Shown here one piece after another: positions 14,201 to 24,047 of a DNA stretch of 64,000 nt. The notes under the pieces are model-generated. The model was not told where the DNA came from and did not search any database. It saw nothing but the letters and a program-made list of their open reading frames with translations. Position 1 is the stretch's first letter. Every line of letters begins with the position of its first letter. The DNA comes from Steromphala cineraria (taxonomy: Eukaryota > Mollusca > Gastropoda > Trochida > Trochidae), in assembly GCA_916613615.1 (NCBI GenBank), contig OU744735.1:42171468-42235467 (forward strand), given 5' to 3'. Made by a program: the position numbers and the translations under genes.

Positions 14201-14532
14201 AGAAATATGCAAACACGCCTCAGCAACAGCCTCAACAGCAAACTCAGCAGCAACAACAGCAGCAGTTTGCGAACTACCCAATGAACATTGAGCAGCAGTA
14301 CCCCACTCCCCCGTCTCACAGTCAGATGAGCTCGGACTCACCCCCGCAGCATCAGATGACATCCTTCCTCCCTGACCACTTCCCCACCCCCTCCCCCGAC
14401 TCCCCTGGACAGTGGTCATCCTCCTCCCCACACTCTGCTCACTCAGACTGGTCAGAAGGCATCTCCAGTCCAGTCCAACCCATAGTGCCCTCTCGATCCA
14501 ACAAACGGACTGCAGACCCTGTCTATATCTAG
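95..14532 (+). CDS. Notch: Notch receptor, C-terminal 1,828 residues in 19 exons (5' part outside window)
   Basis: Exons: 95-208, 706-901, 2282-2427, 2670-2900, 3786-3941, 5000-5228, 5556-5757, 6132-6285, 6673-7325, 7603-7807, 8082-8233, 8769-9337, 9569-9934, 11038-11164, 11415-11598, 12038-12372, 12641-12788, 12990-13087, 13309-14532 (stop TAG 14530-14532). All junctions are AG..GT and the phases match throughout, which is strong support. The product is the single-pass Notch receptor. Known biology: DSL ligand binding outside the cell triggers successive cleavages that release the intracellular domain to act with CSL in the nucleus. Domain order seen: 20 EGF repeats, 3 LNR, heterodimerisation domain, transmembrane helix, RAM, ankyrin repeats, polyQ/TAD and PEST. 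The reading frame enters in phase 1, so upstream exons must lie left of base 1. No frameshift or internal stop was found, so the gene looks functional. Exons 5 to 6 are the least certain joint (short acceptor context, giving CKPYPC). Confidence 0.96.
258..322 (+). repeat. SINE-like fragment in Notch intron
   Basis: The motif 'tgcctgaaatattgcccaag' followed by 'aacaataactaaatcactcac' repeats, with divergence, at 8383-8462 and 13105-13168. It resembles the tail of a tRNA-type SINE abundant in gastropod genomes (recalled, not searched). No promoter boxes are visible, so this is a short fragment. Confidence 0.5.
1099..2245 (+). mobile_element. Element A: Helentron-type non-autonomous repeat in Notch intron 2
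   Basis: The 5' end is a hairpin with a perfect 10-bp stem, TATACCCCCG (1099-1108) with CGGGGGTATA (1124-1133), and an inner CTAC/GTAG pair. It is followed by a CCGT/GCGT microsatellite (1147-1186) and about four copies of a 162-bp tandem unit; 'tcgtttccgg' recurs at 1191, 1353, 1515 and 1677. The 3' end repeats half of the stem in inverted sense (GGCGGGGGTAT, 2213-2223) and then has a second hairpin GTGAGC-CGC-GCTCAC (2224-2238) before TTTTGCC. It carries no coding sequence. The layout matches Helentron-associated elements. A pogo-type MITE is nested in the last repeat unit. Confidence 0.65.
1900..2039. mobile_element. 140-bp pogo/Tigger-like MITE nested in element A
   Basis: The ends form inverted repeats TACAGTCGAACC (1900-1911) and GGTTCGACTGTA (2028-2039), with partly matching subterminal sequence (TCGGAT / ATCC). 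TA duplications flank it at 1898-1899 and 2040-2041. It splits a unit of element A whose continuation 'gtgctgttgtgcc' resumes directly after the insertion. The terminal CAGTCGAACCTC-type sequence is typical of pogo-group mariner elements. It has no transposase. Confidence 0.7.
3043..3145 (+). repeat. SINE-like fragment ending in (CCTCA)n
   Basis: The sequence 'ggctttctccctgcaataat' then 'agcagcc...gtgaaatactcttgaaagc' and a 'cacctcacctcacctca' tail is shared with 11786-11885. Both lie in Notch introns. The short pentamer tail suggests a retroposed SINE end. Confidence 0.5.
3497..3745 (+). repeat. Tandem duplication of about 125 bp in Notch intron 4
   Basis: Two diverged copies (about 3497-3620 and 3624-3745) share 'cacaatactaatt', 'aaaatcttacctg', 'ccaaatgaactt' and 'gataaggataaaagtaca'. 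The second copy ends about 40 bases before the exon 5 acceptor. Confidence 0.7.
3989..4355. repeat. Long inverted repeat in Notch intron 5
   Basis: Arms of about 140 bases (roughly 3989-4131 and 4227-4355) are close to perfect reverse complements, separated by about 95 bases. The inner edges are 'cgaaattctcaagtgtcaa' and 'ttgacacttgagaatttcg'. Transcribed as part of the Notch pre-mRNA it would fold into a long hairpin. It looks like a foldback or MITE insertion; no coding sequence or clear target duplication was recognised. Confidence 0.8.
6424..6499 (+). repeat. Tandem 20-bp minisatellite in Notch intron 8
   Basis: Three full and one partial copy of 'accagtcctgaccaaaaagt' lie in a row. Confidence 0.85.
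8383..8462 (+). repeat. SINE-like fragment in Notch intron 11
   Basis: It contains 'taatggctgaaatattgccc' and then 'aagcggcgtaaaacaataac', the best preserved example of this fragment in the window. The same segment appears degraded at 258-322 and 13105-13168. It resembles a gastropod SINE tail. Confidence 0.55.
8769..9337 (+). CDS. Notch: Notch exon 12: LNR repeats and heterodimerisation domain with S1 site
   Basis: This exon completes LNR1, begun in exon 11 at KHCEDLGC, and carries LNR2 and LNR3. These are recognised by the spaced cysteines and the acidic endings CLYDGFEC and CEWDGLDC that bind calcium. The heterodimerisation (NOD) domain follows, beginning near the hydrophobic stretch [10 protein letters not shown] and containing the basic segment RVKRF. 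Near the end of the exon the run [10 protein letters not shown] is a good candidate for the furin S1 cleavage site. In the family the LNR module covers the S2 protease site until ligand pulls it away. The exon ends in phase 2 at the GG before GTAAAT; the alternative break one base earlier would lack a GT donor. Confidence 0.93.
9569..9934 (+). CDS. Notch: Notch exon 13: NODP, transmembrane segment and start of RAM
   Basis: The exon starts with the second half of the heterodimerisation domain (NODP), including a cysteine pair around RKCYEV and GRCFKD. It then crosses the membrane with a hydrophobic helix reading about [20 protein letters not shown], followed by the basic stop-transfer SRRTER. 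By family knowledge gamma-secretase cuts inside this helix. Just inside the membrane the motif VTWFPEGF is the hydrophobic-W-x-P signature of the RAM region, which contacts CSL. The exon ends in phase 2 after ATG CA and joins exon 14 at 11038. Confidence 0.93.
9983..10231. mobile_element. MITE with about 80-bp terminal inverted repeats in Notch intron 13
   Basis: The left end GTAAACCTAGCCTCAATATT and right end AATATTGAGGCTAGGTTTAC are reverse complements. The match extends inward, with small gaps, to GAGGGTCGCGTCAGCC and GGCTGACGCGACCCTC. The centre, about 90 bases, holds a CCAATCAG box. There is no coding sequence and the target duplication is not clear. Confidence 0.8.
10265..10646 (+). mobile_element. 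Element B: short Helentron-type non-autonomous repeat in Notch intron 13
   Basis: The 5' hairpin stem is TATCCCAC (10265-10272) with GTGGGATA (10287-10294), followed by a GTCCGTC microsatellite and 'tcgtttccggagcagaactc', which is close to the core of element A. The 3' end repeats GGTGGGATA (10615-10623), then hairpin GTCATC-TTCT-GATGAC (10625-10640) and TCTTGTTTT. It inserts after a T run. Confidence 0.65.
11038..11598 (+). CDS. Notch: Notch exons 14-15: RAM-to-ankyrin linker with basic nuclear signal
   Basis: Exon 14 (11038-11164) encodes an acidic then basic linker, ending in PQRKRQK, a likely nuclear localisation signal placed as in other Notch proteins. Exon 15 (11415-11598) reads [20 protein letters not shown] and then [13 protein letters not shown]. 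This matches the conserved start of the ankyrin region ([15 protein letters not shown] in vertebrate Notch). Exon 14 joins exon 15 in phase 0 and exon 15 joins exon 16 in phase 1. Intron 13 (9935-11037) holds two small transposons, a MITE and element B. Confidence 0.9.
11786..11885 (+). repeat. SINE-like fragment in Notch intron 15
   Basis: This is a diverged copy of the 3043-3145 sequence ('ggctttctccctgcaataat', 'gtgaaatactcttgaaagc', 'cacctcacacctca'). Confidence 0.5.
12038..13087 (+). CDS. Notch: Notch exons 16-18: ankyrin repeats
   Basis: Exons 12038-12372, 12641-12788 and 12990-13087 encode consecutive ankyrin repeats with the usual G-x-T-P/A-L-H-x-A core ([64 protein letters not shown]). 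The block continues into exon 19 with [15 protein letters not shown]. In the active Notch complex this domain binds CSL and recruits Mastermind. A short acidic, glycine/serine-rich insert ([20 protein letters not shown]) sits between the first and second repeat. That insert looks low-complexity and may be lineage-specific. Confidence 0.93.
13105..13168 (+). repeat. SINE-like fragment in Notch intron 18
   Basis: It contains 'ctaatggctgcaatactgcc' then 'aaacaataactctctcactc', like the copy at 8383-8462. Confidence 0.45.
13309..14532 (+). CDS. Notch: Notch exon 19: last ankyrin repeats, polyQ transactivation region and PEST tail
   Basis: This single 1,224-base exon codes for 407 residues and the stop. 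It opens with the last ankyrin repeats ([18 protein letters not shown], then [20 protein letters not shown]). Next comes a basic stretch with [10 protein letters not shown] and [12 protein letters not shown] (second nuclear signal), then a long Ser/Pro/His/Gln-rich region. A polyglutamine run is encoded by CAG/CAA at about 14221-14273. The C-terminus has [17 protein letters not shown], the conserved WSSSSP PEST degron seen across Notch proteins and targeted by FBW7-type ligases after phosphorylation. The protein ends [15 protein letters not shown]. Confidence 0.95.
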   Translation, partial: DETPLFLAAREGSYETAQILLDHYANRDITDHMDRLPSQVAYERRHGDIVQLLDEYKVNSPSANGHMANGNTPSPSLAFMPHMNGKHGKQKGRKNSKQHGPLSPSGKPNGMPQGKSKSRKKKSTSTSNESSSVGTVSPGTSLDSQSPHSYELTSPRYENAVVAMSQPLHALDDPQMGAIQALHVNDLSAMSNHYNGATGQDLGGWLEHHASQQHHLTNSPPTSQSGGSPLGHGIPSPIKPKNLPTSPSHMQAMQQHAQQNRVQSNVMNRGQGHSDYAYAPTDGHHAMSTMYPTSDGCQKYANTPQQQPQQQTQQQQQQQFANYPMNIEQQYPTPPSHSQMSSDSPPQHQMTSFLPDHFPTPSPDSPGQWSSSSPHSAHSDWSEGISSPVQPIVPSRSNKRTADPVYI

Positions 14533-17500
14533 GCTGTGTCTTTATCACTGTGTAATATATGTCATTATTCTCCAGTGGCAGGAAAGGGTCTTGACATGGG
14601 ACTGGATTTTGTGGTAGATTTACATAGCAATAAGTTGTCTAGGCTGCTTTCACCACACCAAGACAGGAATTTGGCCTTTCAACCAACTTTGATGCATGTG
14701 CCACAATAAGTAGACTTGTGTCCAAACTTGTGTCCAAACAGCTCCAAGTCTGTCATGAATCGTATGCGTTTATTCCCATTGAGAACTGGTGCTTCAATAT
14801 GACATTATGCACCTTTGGCCAAGGAATATTTCATGCATTTGTTTTAAGGCTTGTGCCCTGTTGGTATGTTTCACGTCAATGTGCTGGTGGTTACTTAATT
14901 TATGAACAGTGCATACCATGAACAGAACAGCTTGTGCAACAAGGTTAATTGTTCGGATGTCAATGACTGAGAAAGATACAGATACAGTGTCAAGACCCTG
15001 CCACAGACTAACAGATCCAATGGATCATTATTTTATCGAAAAATCATAATTCATATTTGTTTGTTTACTTCATCAAATTCTTCATTGTCCCAGGGACAGA
15101 AAACATAGGAGTGACCATATAAATCATCTCTGCGACAAGACAGACTATTGAATGTTATCATTGTGAAATACAGTGTAAATATAGCTTGTCGCTAACATAC
15201 TTGGACCAATATGTATTTGCTGGCTGAGAAATGGCCATTTGGTGAAGAAGAGGGTCATAGTGTAATGGAGTGATCAGATCTGAACAATGTTGTCTATTGA
15301 CAAAAGTGGCATTTCTCCGGAGGGTAAACTGTGCATACAAAGATGGAAACAGACTCTTACTGACATTTAGTTTCCAGAGACTTGAAAATGACATTTAATT
15401 TCTTTATTGAACTTTTGATTTTAGGAAATGTGTTTTGATTATTGTATAAAATCATTGAGACAACTGTGCCATTCTGATGTGTGAAATGTGCTGAATTGTC
15501 TTCTGTCACACACTATTCTTATGCTGGTTTTGAATAGGAAATGTCAAACTTCCTTGATACCCATTTGTTTTTGAAGAACCAAGCAATAATTTCATGCAAG
15601 TCCCACCGAAAAATCATAGAACACTATTAGATATTTCCTATTCAAAACCTATTTTTTTTATATGTTGTTTATCTTTCTCCTGAGATTTCTGATTAAAATG
15701 TTTTTATCATGATAATGATAGCAAATAAAAAATTTCATCATTCATGGTGATCGTTGTTCCACATTAAACGAAGGAAACAATGTCAAGAGAATTATTGATG
15801 TTCCAGGCATATGGATAATCATGACGAAGGGAGCATTTCCCACGATGAATACTCACAAATTTATTTTAACCTTAATCAGATCTTTCAGGAAAAAGGAGTT
15901 GTTTTAGCCTGTATATAATGTATGAAAGAATGGGACACACATTGTAAATTCTCATATTTGTATTTTTATACACAGAAAACTCCCATTGCCCAATGTATGT
16001 CACAAAAACCATATGATATTGTCTTCATTTAATTCTTTATTTTCTACATACTTTTATTTACTCCATGTGAATCATATTCTGAGGTTTGAAATATTGTAAC
16101 AAAGTCTTGTTTAACTTGGTGTTAATGTTTGTGTTTTGTATGTCGACAAGTGATCGCCTACAGATTCATATCATTCCCAATTTTCACCCATATTTTAGAT
16201 AATTTTCCTCAAAGGAAACTCAATCACTCTTTTGAATTTTTTTTTAGGCAGCTAAGTTTTTCAGAATTTTTTTAACAATTTTAAATTCACCTTCATTTCA
16301 TTGGAGTCCCATTTTGTCCTGTAATGTTTTTTGTTGAACCAAAATTGAAGTTTGATCTCAAATGTTGAATGTTCAAGGGGAGATAACCAGCCCCAAGGGA
16401 GGTAATCACTTGGCGACGACCACTAAAAAGGTGGTGGCATTCCGGCAGCAGACAAACACTAAACCTGTCTCGATTCATTCCAATTTGTTGAAAGGGTTTA
16501 AAGAGAATTATTGGGCTAGAAATCTGTTGATTAAAACAAATTAGAGAAGCTTTCAAGACCTTTGTCACTTGAATTTATCAAAAGAATTTTTTTTTTATGG
16601 AAATTGAATCTATTTAATGCTATAGCATCTCAGATTGGAAACTTTTTTGTTTTTGATTTAATTTCTATGAAAATTAAGAAAGAAGCTTAAATTCTCGAAA
16701 TTGTTAAAATTGATTTTCATTACGTTTTTAATTAAGAATAATTGCTTTTACAAATTTGTATTCAAGATGTTAGCCAGTAGTTAATTTATTTCATTTGTAC
16801 TCTTGGACATAAAACTTTCATAGATTAGCAAAACTATTTAATGCTTGTATTGCGACCTAATAGGGCACTTGATTTCTTTGTTAGAAAGGGTAAAGATCTT
16901 TCTTCGTCTTTTGATTTGATAAAATATTTCAATAAAGTTAACTCAAATGTAACAATTGATTTTCAAAATAGTAATTCTCTTCCAGTAATTCTCTTAAACT
17001 GACTATGGTATTAAATAACTGTAAGAATTAGTATGTGCATTGAACTAACATTTGATTTTCTTTTTATTCGTTGACTTTGTTTTATTGAATATAGACCGTT
17101 AAATTCAATTTTAAGTTTAAGATTGCTGTTGATCTTTTTAAGTGTTTTATTGCCATAAGATAAAATATTTAATACTGATTATATGAAATGTTATTTTTAC
17201 AGTAAAGTTGGTATTTAATGATCGAAAAAAGCTTTTTTGATAAAATAAATATTTTGTAAATTGAAATATTTGATTGATAATTTGTGAGTATATTGTGCAT
17301 TACTAATCAATCTCTTTTGATGCATTTACATGTTTCTTTTGTTATGTTTTAATGTGTGTAGCTACTGAGAATGTGTGAAGTAGCACTTATACGCATAGAT
17401 TGTTGCATGGGTTCCAGTTTTATATCAATCCATTGACACAAGGATCCTTCTCAGTAGGAATTTTCAATGCAAAAATTGAGAATTAAAACCAAGATATTTT

Positions 17501-18659
17501 TCCTGAAATATTTAGTTGACTGCATCATTTTTAATGTCAGTTATATTTCTCAATATTTAAAACTGTTGATAAGCTAAAACAGATTTTGTTTAAAAATATA
17601 TATTTAACCATCTTTCATATTGAGATTTAAACAATACAAATTTCATTTTTATCAAGAATCGAAAGTTAAAATTTATTACCTTACTTACAATGTTAAAGTA
17701 TCCTTCTTAGTCAGTGAATGGTGTTAGTGCACATGAATCAACCAGCTGTCCTTTTAATTGTTCAACATGGTGTGCTGTTATCCTCATCATATTATTGTTT
17801 ACATTGAAGATTAACATAAAGCTCGTATTCAAATTTGCAACTTAGTTGTGAACAAACTCCATTTTGACTTGCGATCAAATCATTTTATCTACTTAAAGAT
17901 ACAAATCCCATATACATTATTTCCTTCACTGCCAGAATAATACAAAGTTTAGAACCTGTTTTGTTTGTAATGTTTATAAGGGTTTGTTTATGTACATGGT
18001 GTATATAACATTTTGATAAGGCTTATATAGCAATTTTAATGTACATCATTTTCTTCATTCAGTTTCCGCTTTAGACTCTAGCCAAGTTTTAGCAATGTAA
18101 CTTTTCACCTGTTTTAGAAAGCAGTCTTCATCCATTTATTTATGCAATGAATATGATACAATAAAATATGTACAAAGAAAGAACGTTGTTTGTTTTATGT
18201 CGGTCACATAGCTCTATTGACAACTGTAAGTTCAGCATCAATGAGTTTGATTGATAAATGATAAACTTTTTTGTGTGAGATTGTACAAGATCAAAGGAAC
18301 CTGCTGAAATTTGGTAAGATGCCATCTATATCTAATCATTCATATAACTGAAAATTTCACAACTTTGGTCGATTTATTGGAACGTGAAATTGACATTTTG
18401 CACATGGTTGAAATGTTGGAGGTGATTTAAAAATTAGTATATAAGTTCCAGACATGTTTTCTACAATACCAACTTTTGATGTATTTTTTAAATAAAAAAA
18501 ATATTTAATAGAAATTTGCTTAAATTTGGGGTTGAAAAGGCTGTAAATTTGTTAGGGGCTCGTATGTATTCCGATCAATTATATGAGTATAAATATTGTA
18601 AGACTCTTTTGATGTTTAACAAACAGGATTCTGTTCCAAGATAGTTTGTGTCGAAGTTA
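14533..18659 (+). other. Notch 3' UTR and AT-rich intergenic DNA
   Basis: No coding sequence was recognised. The Notch 3' UTR must begin here. AATAAA-type signals occur near 15724 and 16930, among others, and the sequence alone does not show which is used. The rest is AT-rich with short reading frames that look random. Confidence 0.6.
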
Positions 18660-19083
18660 ATGTTTTAATATGATTCCCTTGGATGTAATAGAACAGCAGT
18701 TGTAATTGGCAATCTAAGAAAAAAACAGCAAATGAATTTTAGACACAAACATTTTAATTGAACGCAGAAATAATTTAGAACTTGAATTGGAAAATAAGCA
18801 TCTAATATTTCTAAATGAAATGTGACATTTTTTAAAATTATATGAAAGCGATGACAAATCAAGCATATCTTTGTGTAAGTTGATGTTTAGTATGATTCCC
18901 TTGAATGTAATAGAAAAACAATTGTAATTGACAATCTAAGAAAAGACACTGCAGAAGAATTTTATACACAAAAATTGTAATCTTTATAAATTGAATTGGA
19001 AAATAAGCATCTGATCTTTCTAAAAGAAAAATTGATACCTTATGAAGTGATGAAAGCGATGTCAAATCAAGCATATCTTTGTG
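18660..19083 (+). repeat. Diverged tandem duplication of about 220 bp
   Basis: Two copies (about 18660-18873 and 18880-19083) share 'tatgattcccttg', 'gtaatagaa', 'ttgaattggaaaataagcat' and 'aaatcaagcatatctttgtg'. Confidence 0.8.
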
Positions 19084-19789
19084 GTAGGTTTTATCATAAT
19101 TGGTTAATTCCAAACAGGCACAATTATATAGTAGTTTTAATAAAATAGGTGCTTGGAACGAGCAATATAGGCACAATTTGATTTCTTTAAAACCTACCTT
19201 AAATGTTCCGGATACACCTGAATATGTCTATATAATAACATTTAAGTCTTGATTCCAGGTGTTCCTGACAAAATGGAAACAAAATGACCACAGTTTACGA
19301 TATAACACGCAAAAGAGTATTACCTTCATTCTTTTGGAAAACATTTAAAAGAGAACAAATTCTATTTAATGCATGTCATTTTTATATATTAATTAATCAT
19401 TTAAAAACAAAATATCGCGAAAAACATCTGTTGTCCCCTTTACTTATCTGCCCTACAGTCTTCACCTGCTGAAAAGGGTAAATGAAAAAATCAAATTTTT
19501 AAGTAAGTTTATATACCCGCTAATTCGAGTGCAAATACCATGTAATTTGGAATGTCTTTAAGGAATCCTAGCATAACAAAAACCAAACGGATTGTTTTTA
19601 AATTTCACTACAAGAGTCAACATTCATTTTGCATTAACAAACAAACATATATTTGTATTTCTAAGATGCCTAGCGGTTAGAACAATCGAAAAAAAAGTAC
19701 TTTATCAGACAATAAAGGTATAGTTTTTACATGACGTAACAATTGAATGACGCCATCCGCTCTTCCCAGCTGCCCCCTCGTAAACTCGC

Positions 19790-20323
19790 GTGTCCATGGT
19801 AACCTTTGGTCTCGGTTCTATCAAACAACATGGCGCATCCCTATCAACCGAACTTTCCCAAGCCGGGGTTGGGGCCCTTGGTATCATGTCTGTCACTGGT
19901 CACAGATATGAGCAGTCGTTGAAAAGCTACATAAAAAACTCCATCTTACAGGGGAACAACGCTGCGAGCAATGCCCTGCCTCCAACATGCTTGTCGAGTG
20001 ACCACGTTGACATTCCACGTCAGGTCACGGCGCCCCGTAGCATTTGTGACGTTGACACACGTCAACCGTCTCTGCCAAACAACGTGCCAAATAGCTCAAC
20101 CAATACAGTTTGCACTCCTTTCCATGGTGTACACAGTCAGCTAATATTAGCGGTGGTACTTACCATCAACTTAAACTTTTATGACAACAGCAAAAAGAGA
20201 ATGATAGATCTAGATCTACCACGCTTCCTAACAAACAATACCCATAATTCTTTGTGGAATGTCGATCACGTGTTAAGCCTTATATGGGCAGTGTGGCCCG
20301 CACTGCATGATCGCACAACTTGA
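19790..20323 (+). pseudogene. Tyrosine recombinase C-terminal fragment (Crypton/DUF3504-like)
   Basis: An open frame of about 177 codons contains HGASLSTELSQAGVGALGIM followed by SVTGHRYEQSLKSYIKN. This matches the end of tyrosine recombinases of Cryptons and Crypton-derived animal proteins, where HxLR...TGHR...SLxxY holds the catalytic H, R and H/Y residues. Here the arginine expected after HG is replaced (HGAS), and everything upstream of the fragment is missing or out of frame. The remaining 130 residues have no recognised domain. The frame opens with GTG; an ATG lies two codons later. It is most likely a 5'-truncated transposon relic, though a domesticated gene cannot be excluded. Confidence 0.5.
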
Positions 20324-20630
20324 CTGTTCAAAAGTAACGTTTTATTAAACATGAGTTGTCTGATATTTTTGTTTTGTTTGAACAATGAAAATATAACAAG
20401 AGAATAACATTTTAAACCTTATAAATGAGAAAATAAAACTGCTACATTAACATAATCAACTGTTTCACTAAAAAACAATATTTTGAATTAGGGGGTGAGT
20501 TCTAAACATGGAATAGCCAGCAGTTAGCCCTGTTCATGGATATATAATCTACGTTATTTTAACAATATTTTAACTTGAAATAATAAGAATTTTTATATTT
20601 CCCTGCACATAAGTTTGGTATCTTAGAAAA

Positions 20631-20800
20631 GAAATAAAGTTCGCTCTACCCCAATGTGTTTTGTAATAAAGTATAGTTTTGCCCTGAACTATTACAACGT
20701 TAAAGCACTCGGACTACCGTCCTCGTGCTTTAACTATAATAGTTCAGGGCAAAACTATACTTTATTACAAAACACATTGGGGTAGAGCGAACTTTATTTC
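20631..20800. repeat. 170-bp near-perfect palindrome (foldback element)
   Basis: The left arm 20631-20708 and right arm 20725-20800 are reverse complements apart from a small difference near the centre (TATTACAACGTTAAAG against TATTATAGTTAAAG). The loop is about 16 bases. The outer ends are GAAATAAAGTTCGC and GCGAACTTTATTTC. No coding sequence and no certain target duplication were seen. Confidence 0.9.
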
Positions 20801-20918
20801 TTAAGTCATACCTAGTAGTTAACTATAACAATGTTGAAGTGACCAGGGGTCGAAATTTTGAAAACAGCGTTTATCATTTTTTTTCTACAAATTCCTTCAT
20901 AAGTGACCAACAGTTTAA

Positions 20919-21267
20919 AGGGGCAGTAGCACGTTTTTTGATAATTTTATATTTTAAAATTTTCACTGATAGTTAATGCTAAATGTATTATTTTGACAGT
21001 GTCAAAAATCTCATAACACAAGCCAATCATCCATAGTCAGAGGACGAAGTTTGAAGATTCACATAAAATATATTGGCGGCCATTTTGTGTGAACACCTTT
21101 AATTCATTTGTTGTCAGAAAAAGGAATCGCATGGCTAAACTTTACGTTATATATTTCAATTATTACTGCTCTATAGGATTTAAATACATTGTCTTTCAAT
21201 TGGCACCATTAATTTTAATTTTCCTGACATCACCTTATATTCCCCCTAAAAACGTGCTACTGCCCCT
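20919..21267. mobile_element. 349-bp MITE with TTAA target duplication
   Basis: The terminal inverted repeats are AGGGGCAGTAGCACGTTTTT at the left and AAAACGTGCTACTGCCCCT at the right, directly flanked by TTAA at 20915-20918 and 21268-21271. TTAA duplications are typical of piggyBac and Sola3 groups. It has no transposase. A smaller relative with similar ends is at 39614-39800. Confidence 0.85.
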
Positions 21268-22123
21268 TTAAAGTCTAATTTTCACAAAATCAATGTTATC
21301 GTTCTGGTTTCTTTTTCAGGGAGTCTTAATGAAATTTTTAAAACGAAAATTAAGTAAATTAAAATCTAAATAATATGACACCATGTGTCTATTTTTCAGT
21401 GCCAAATTTCAAGTTCTGCAGCAGTGACCAGCCAATGCAAAAATATGGTTTAAAAATGGGCATTAAACATATTGAGAGTTGGGGATACTTTGTCATTTCT
21501 GTTGCTACAGCTGCGTATCTTAAGTTTGTTCACTTACCTTGTATTCTAGTACAAATATCATGTAAATTGTAACGTCTTTGAGACATCTTAGCACTGCGAA
21601 AACGAAACGAATAATGTTGAAATTTCACTGCATAAGATAAGATTCAGTTTGCATTAACATATTCGCATGTCATACCTATACCAGATAACCGTAACAAATT
21701 TAGGATGTCATTGAAGTGACCAGGGGTCGAAACACTGTTTTTTATTTTTCTCTACAAACCCCTTCGTAAGCGACCAACAGCTTTCGATCTTGTTCATATT
21801 TGTTCCTTTGCGTTAAGGCAACGTAACTGTGATGAATTTTTCCTACAAAATTTACATGGATTATTTTAATCGAAATTTAAGAAAATCCGAATTTCACAAA
21901 TATGACCCCATCGGTCTATTTAACCATGCCATGCCAAATATCGACTTTCAGCACCAGTCGAAATATGGTTTGGAAATGGATAGTTTACACATGGACAATT
22001 GATGATTCTTTGTATGTGGTCCTGGAGTTCTTTTATGGGCGTCAAAACGAAACCAAAATTACATTATATTTGCAAGATAAACTACCAAACGTACAAACTA
22101 AAAGAAAACATATGTATACATAA

Positions 22124-24047
22124 AGTGATAAAGTGGATTGAAAGTGAATTGAGTACATACCATCAATCTTCAAATTGAAAAAAAGAACTCTCATGTAAAG
22201 ACATGTATATTGACTTGGAAGAAGAAAGGTCATTATAAAAAGCGAAGAGCGAAGTTAAAAACGTCATTGTGTGTTAAATATATAGGCTACTTTGATTAAC
22301 ATTCAACTGTACACAAAGCAGAATTATAAATCATAATCTTTAATTGTAATCATCATGACGATTTGATATGCTCTTGAATACCAAAAGTCAACATTATCTC
22401 AAAGATAAAAATCTGACTAAAATGATAAAAACACAGGCATAATTATCTCTGCAGGTTTTACAAAGAGTGATAATTCTATGGATAATTATGAAATATTTAA
22501 TAATAACTCAACTGAAGAAAATTTCGATGTGAGAACATGTGAAATATTTAGATAAATGAGTGAACATTTATATTAAGATACAACATAGTGATAAATTATT
22601 ATTATTTTATCTCCTGCTTATCAACTGAATCATAAAGGAGCAATTCCAACGTGATATTATTTGAAAAAAACCCAATTTGATGTGACTTACCTTTTTTAAA
22701 TATTTTTATATTTGGTATGTGATGCAAGATTATACATTGATGCTGCTTGAACATGTTTACGAAGGGTAATATTTTGGTTGTGTTGATAAAGTGTGATGTG
22801 ATATTTAATATTTTATGTACGCTTCAGCGCTTCTTTCTTTTAACACATTTGGCAGAGATGTAGCTCTTGATGTGCTGAACAATTTTGAAAAAAGGGCAAA
22901 CACAATTTCCTTCCAAAAGCACCTGTCGTTTTAACATACATACTTCCCCAATTTTATTTTAAATATTTCTAAATGATCTTGAAGATTCTCTAGCTGCAGA
23001 TAGATGTTGCGGTCTACAACTTAAAGTCCCATAATCAGAATTTTAGTAATATAGATAATTTTGTAAGTATTTTTAACGTATTCACTGAATATTCAGAAAT
23101 CCATAAGTACAACAAAACCTGAAATCAGATTATTATTCGTGAAATAAGAATTAAAAAATCGAAACGGCTTTCCCGAACCGGCAGGTTGCTATAAATAGAA
23201 AGGGGCGTATTTTTTTGCAATGTCGCGCAAAGGTTTGTGGGAAGTGAACACGTGACGCAACTTTGCAGGCGATTTTACTTATCAATAAATTAAATACTTT
23301 CAAATACATTTATATCATTTGCATGTTTCGTCCATTTTGCAAGGCGGGAACAAATTGAGTTCATATGCCTTAGCCATTGTCAACACAAGAATCTTTCTAA
23401 TTTGCATAAATAAGTTGTAAGGCAAAATATAATAGTCGGAAGGACGCACATTTTGTTTTCTTCGCAGATTTAGACTTCCTTATATGTAGGCAGGTTTATG
23501 GTTAAAAATATTCAGCCACTTGAACATCATTTTTCTTTATTTTTATGAATTATACTCTCCTTATTTTTGTTAGTTCATAACCAAAACTACTTTCTAAGAA
23601 AATAATTGAAATAATAACGATCGGGTGTAATCTTTGTATTGATCGTTTAGTCAAAATTACCGATACATGTTTTCTGTAAAATTGGTGATATGACAGCAAG
23701 TAATTAAAATAATGCAGATGTTTGAAATTTGTACTAAGTGTCTGTAGCCAGTCGGAGCGCAGCGTAATACACGCAGGGAACCTGAATGGCCATGATTTCG
23801 ATAAACAGGAAATGAGGTGAATTCTTCGCATGAAACAGTGATGTCACTGATTGTGGGGTCGTTTAAGGCTACGGCAAGTTTTTGAGGGTGGTGTACTTCA
23901 AAATTCAAGTTAAGTACTTTCCCGTTTATCAAATAATCTGATTTTGGTATCAAAAATGTCCTGAAAGATTTTTCTACCCGTCTATGTGCTCCTGTGCCAC
24001 AATTTTTCGGAAGGCTTGGCTGGATATGCAAGTCTGAATAAGGGACT
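22124..24047. other. AT-rich DNA with no recognised feature
   Basis: Reading frames here, including a 136-codon one on the minus strand at 23657-24067, have no recognisable domain and no supporting splice pattern. Confidence 0.5.

Larger units (their letters stand above)
19500..22000 (+). repeat. Diverged segmental repeat around a recombinase relic and MITEs
   Basis: Several blocks recur. 'gaagtgaccaggggtcgaaa' with 'agtgaccaacag' is near 20835-20913 and again near 21712-21785. The block near 19520-19660 recurs diverged near 21540-21665. 'gtctattt' with 'aaatatggttt' is near 21384 and 21914. The insertions at 20631-20800 and 20919-21267 interrupt the copies. This suggests an old duplicated element of roughly 0.5 kb or more whose identity is not clear. 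Confidence 0.55.
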
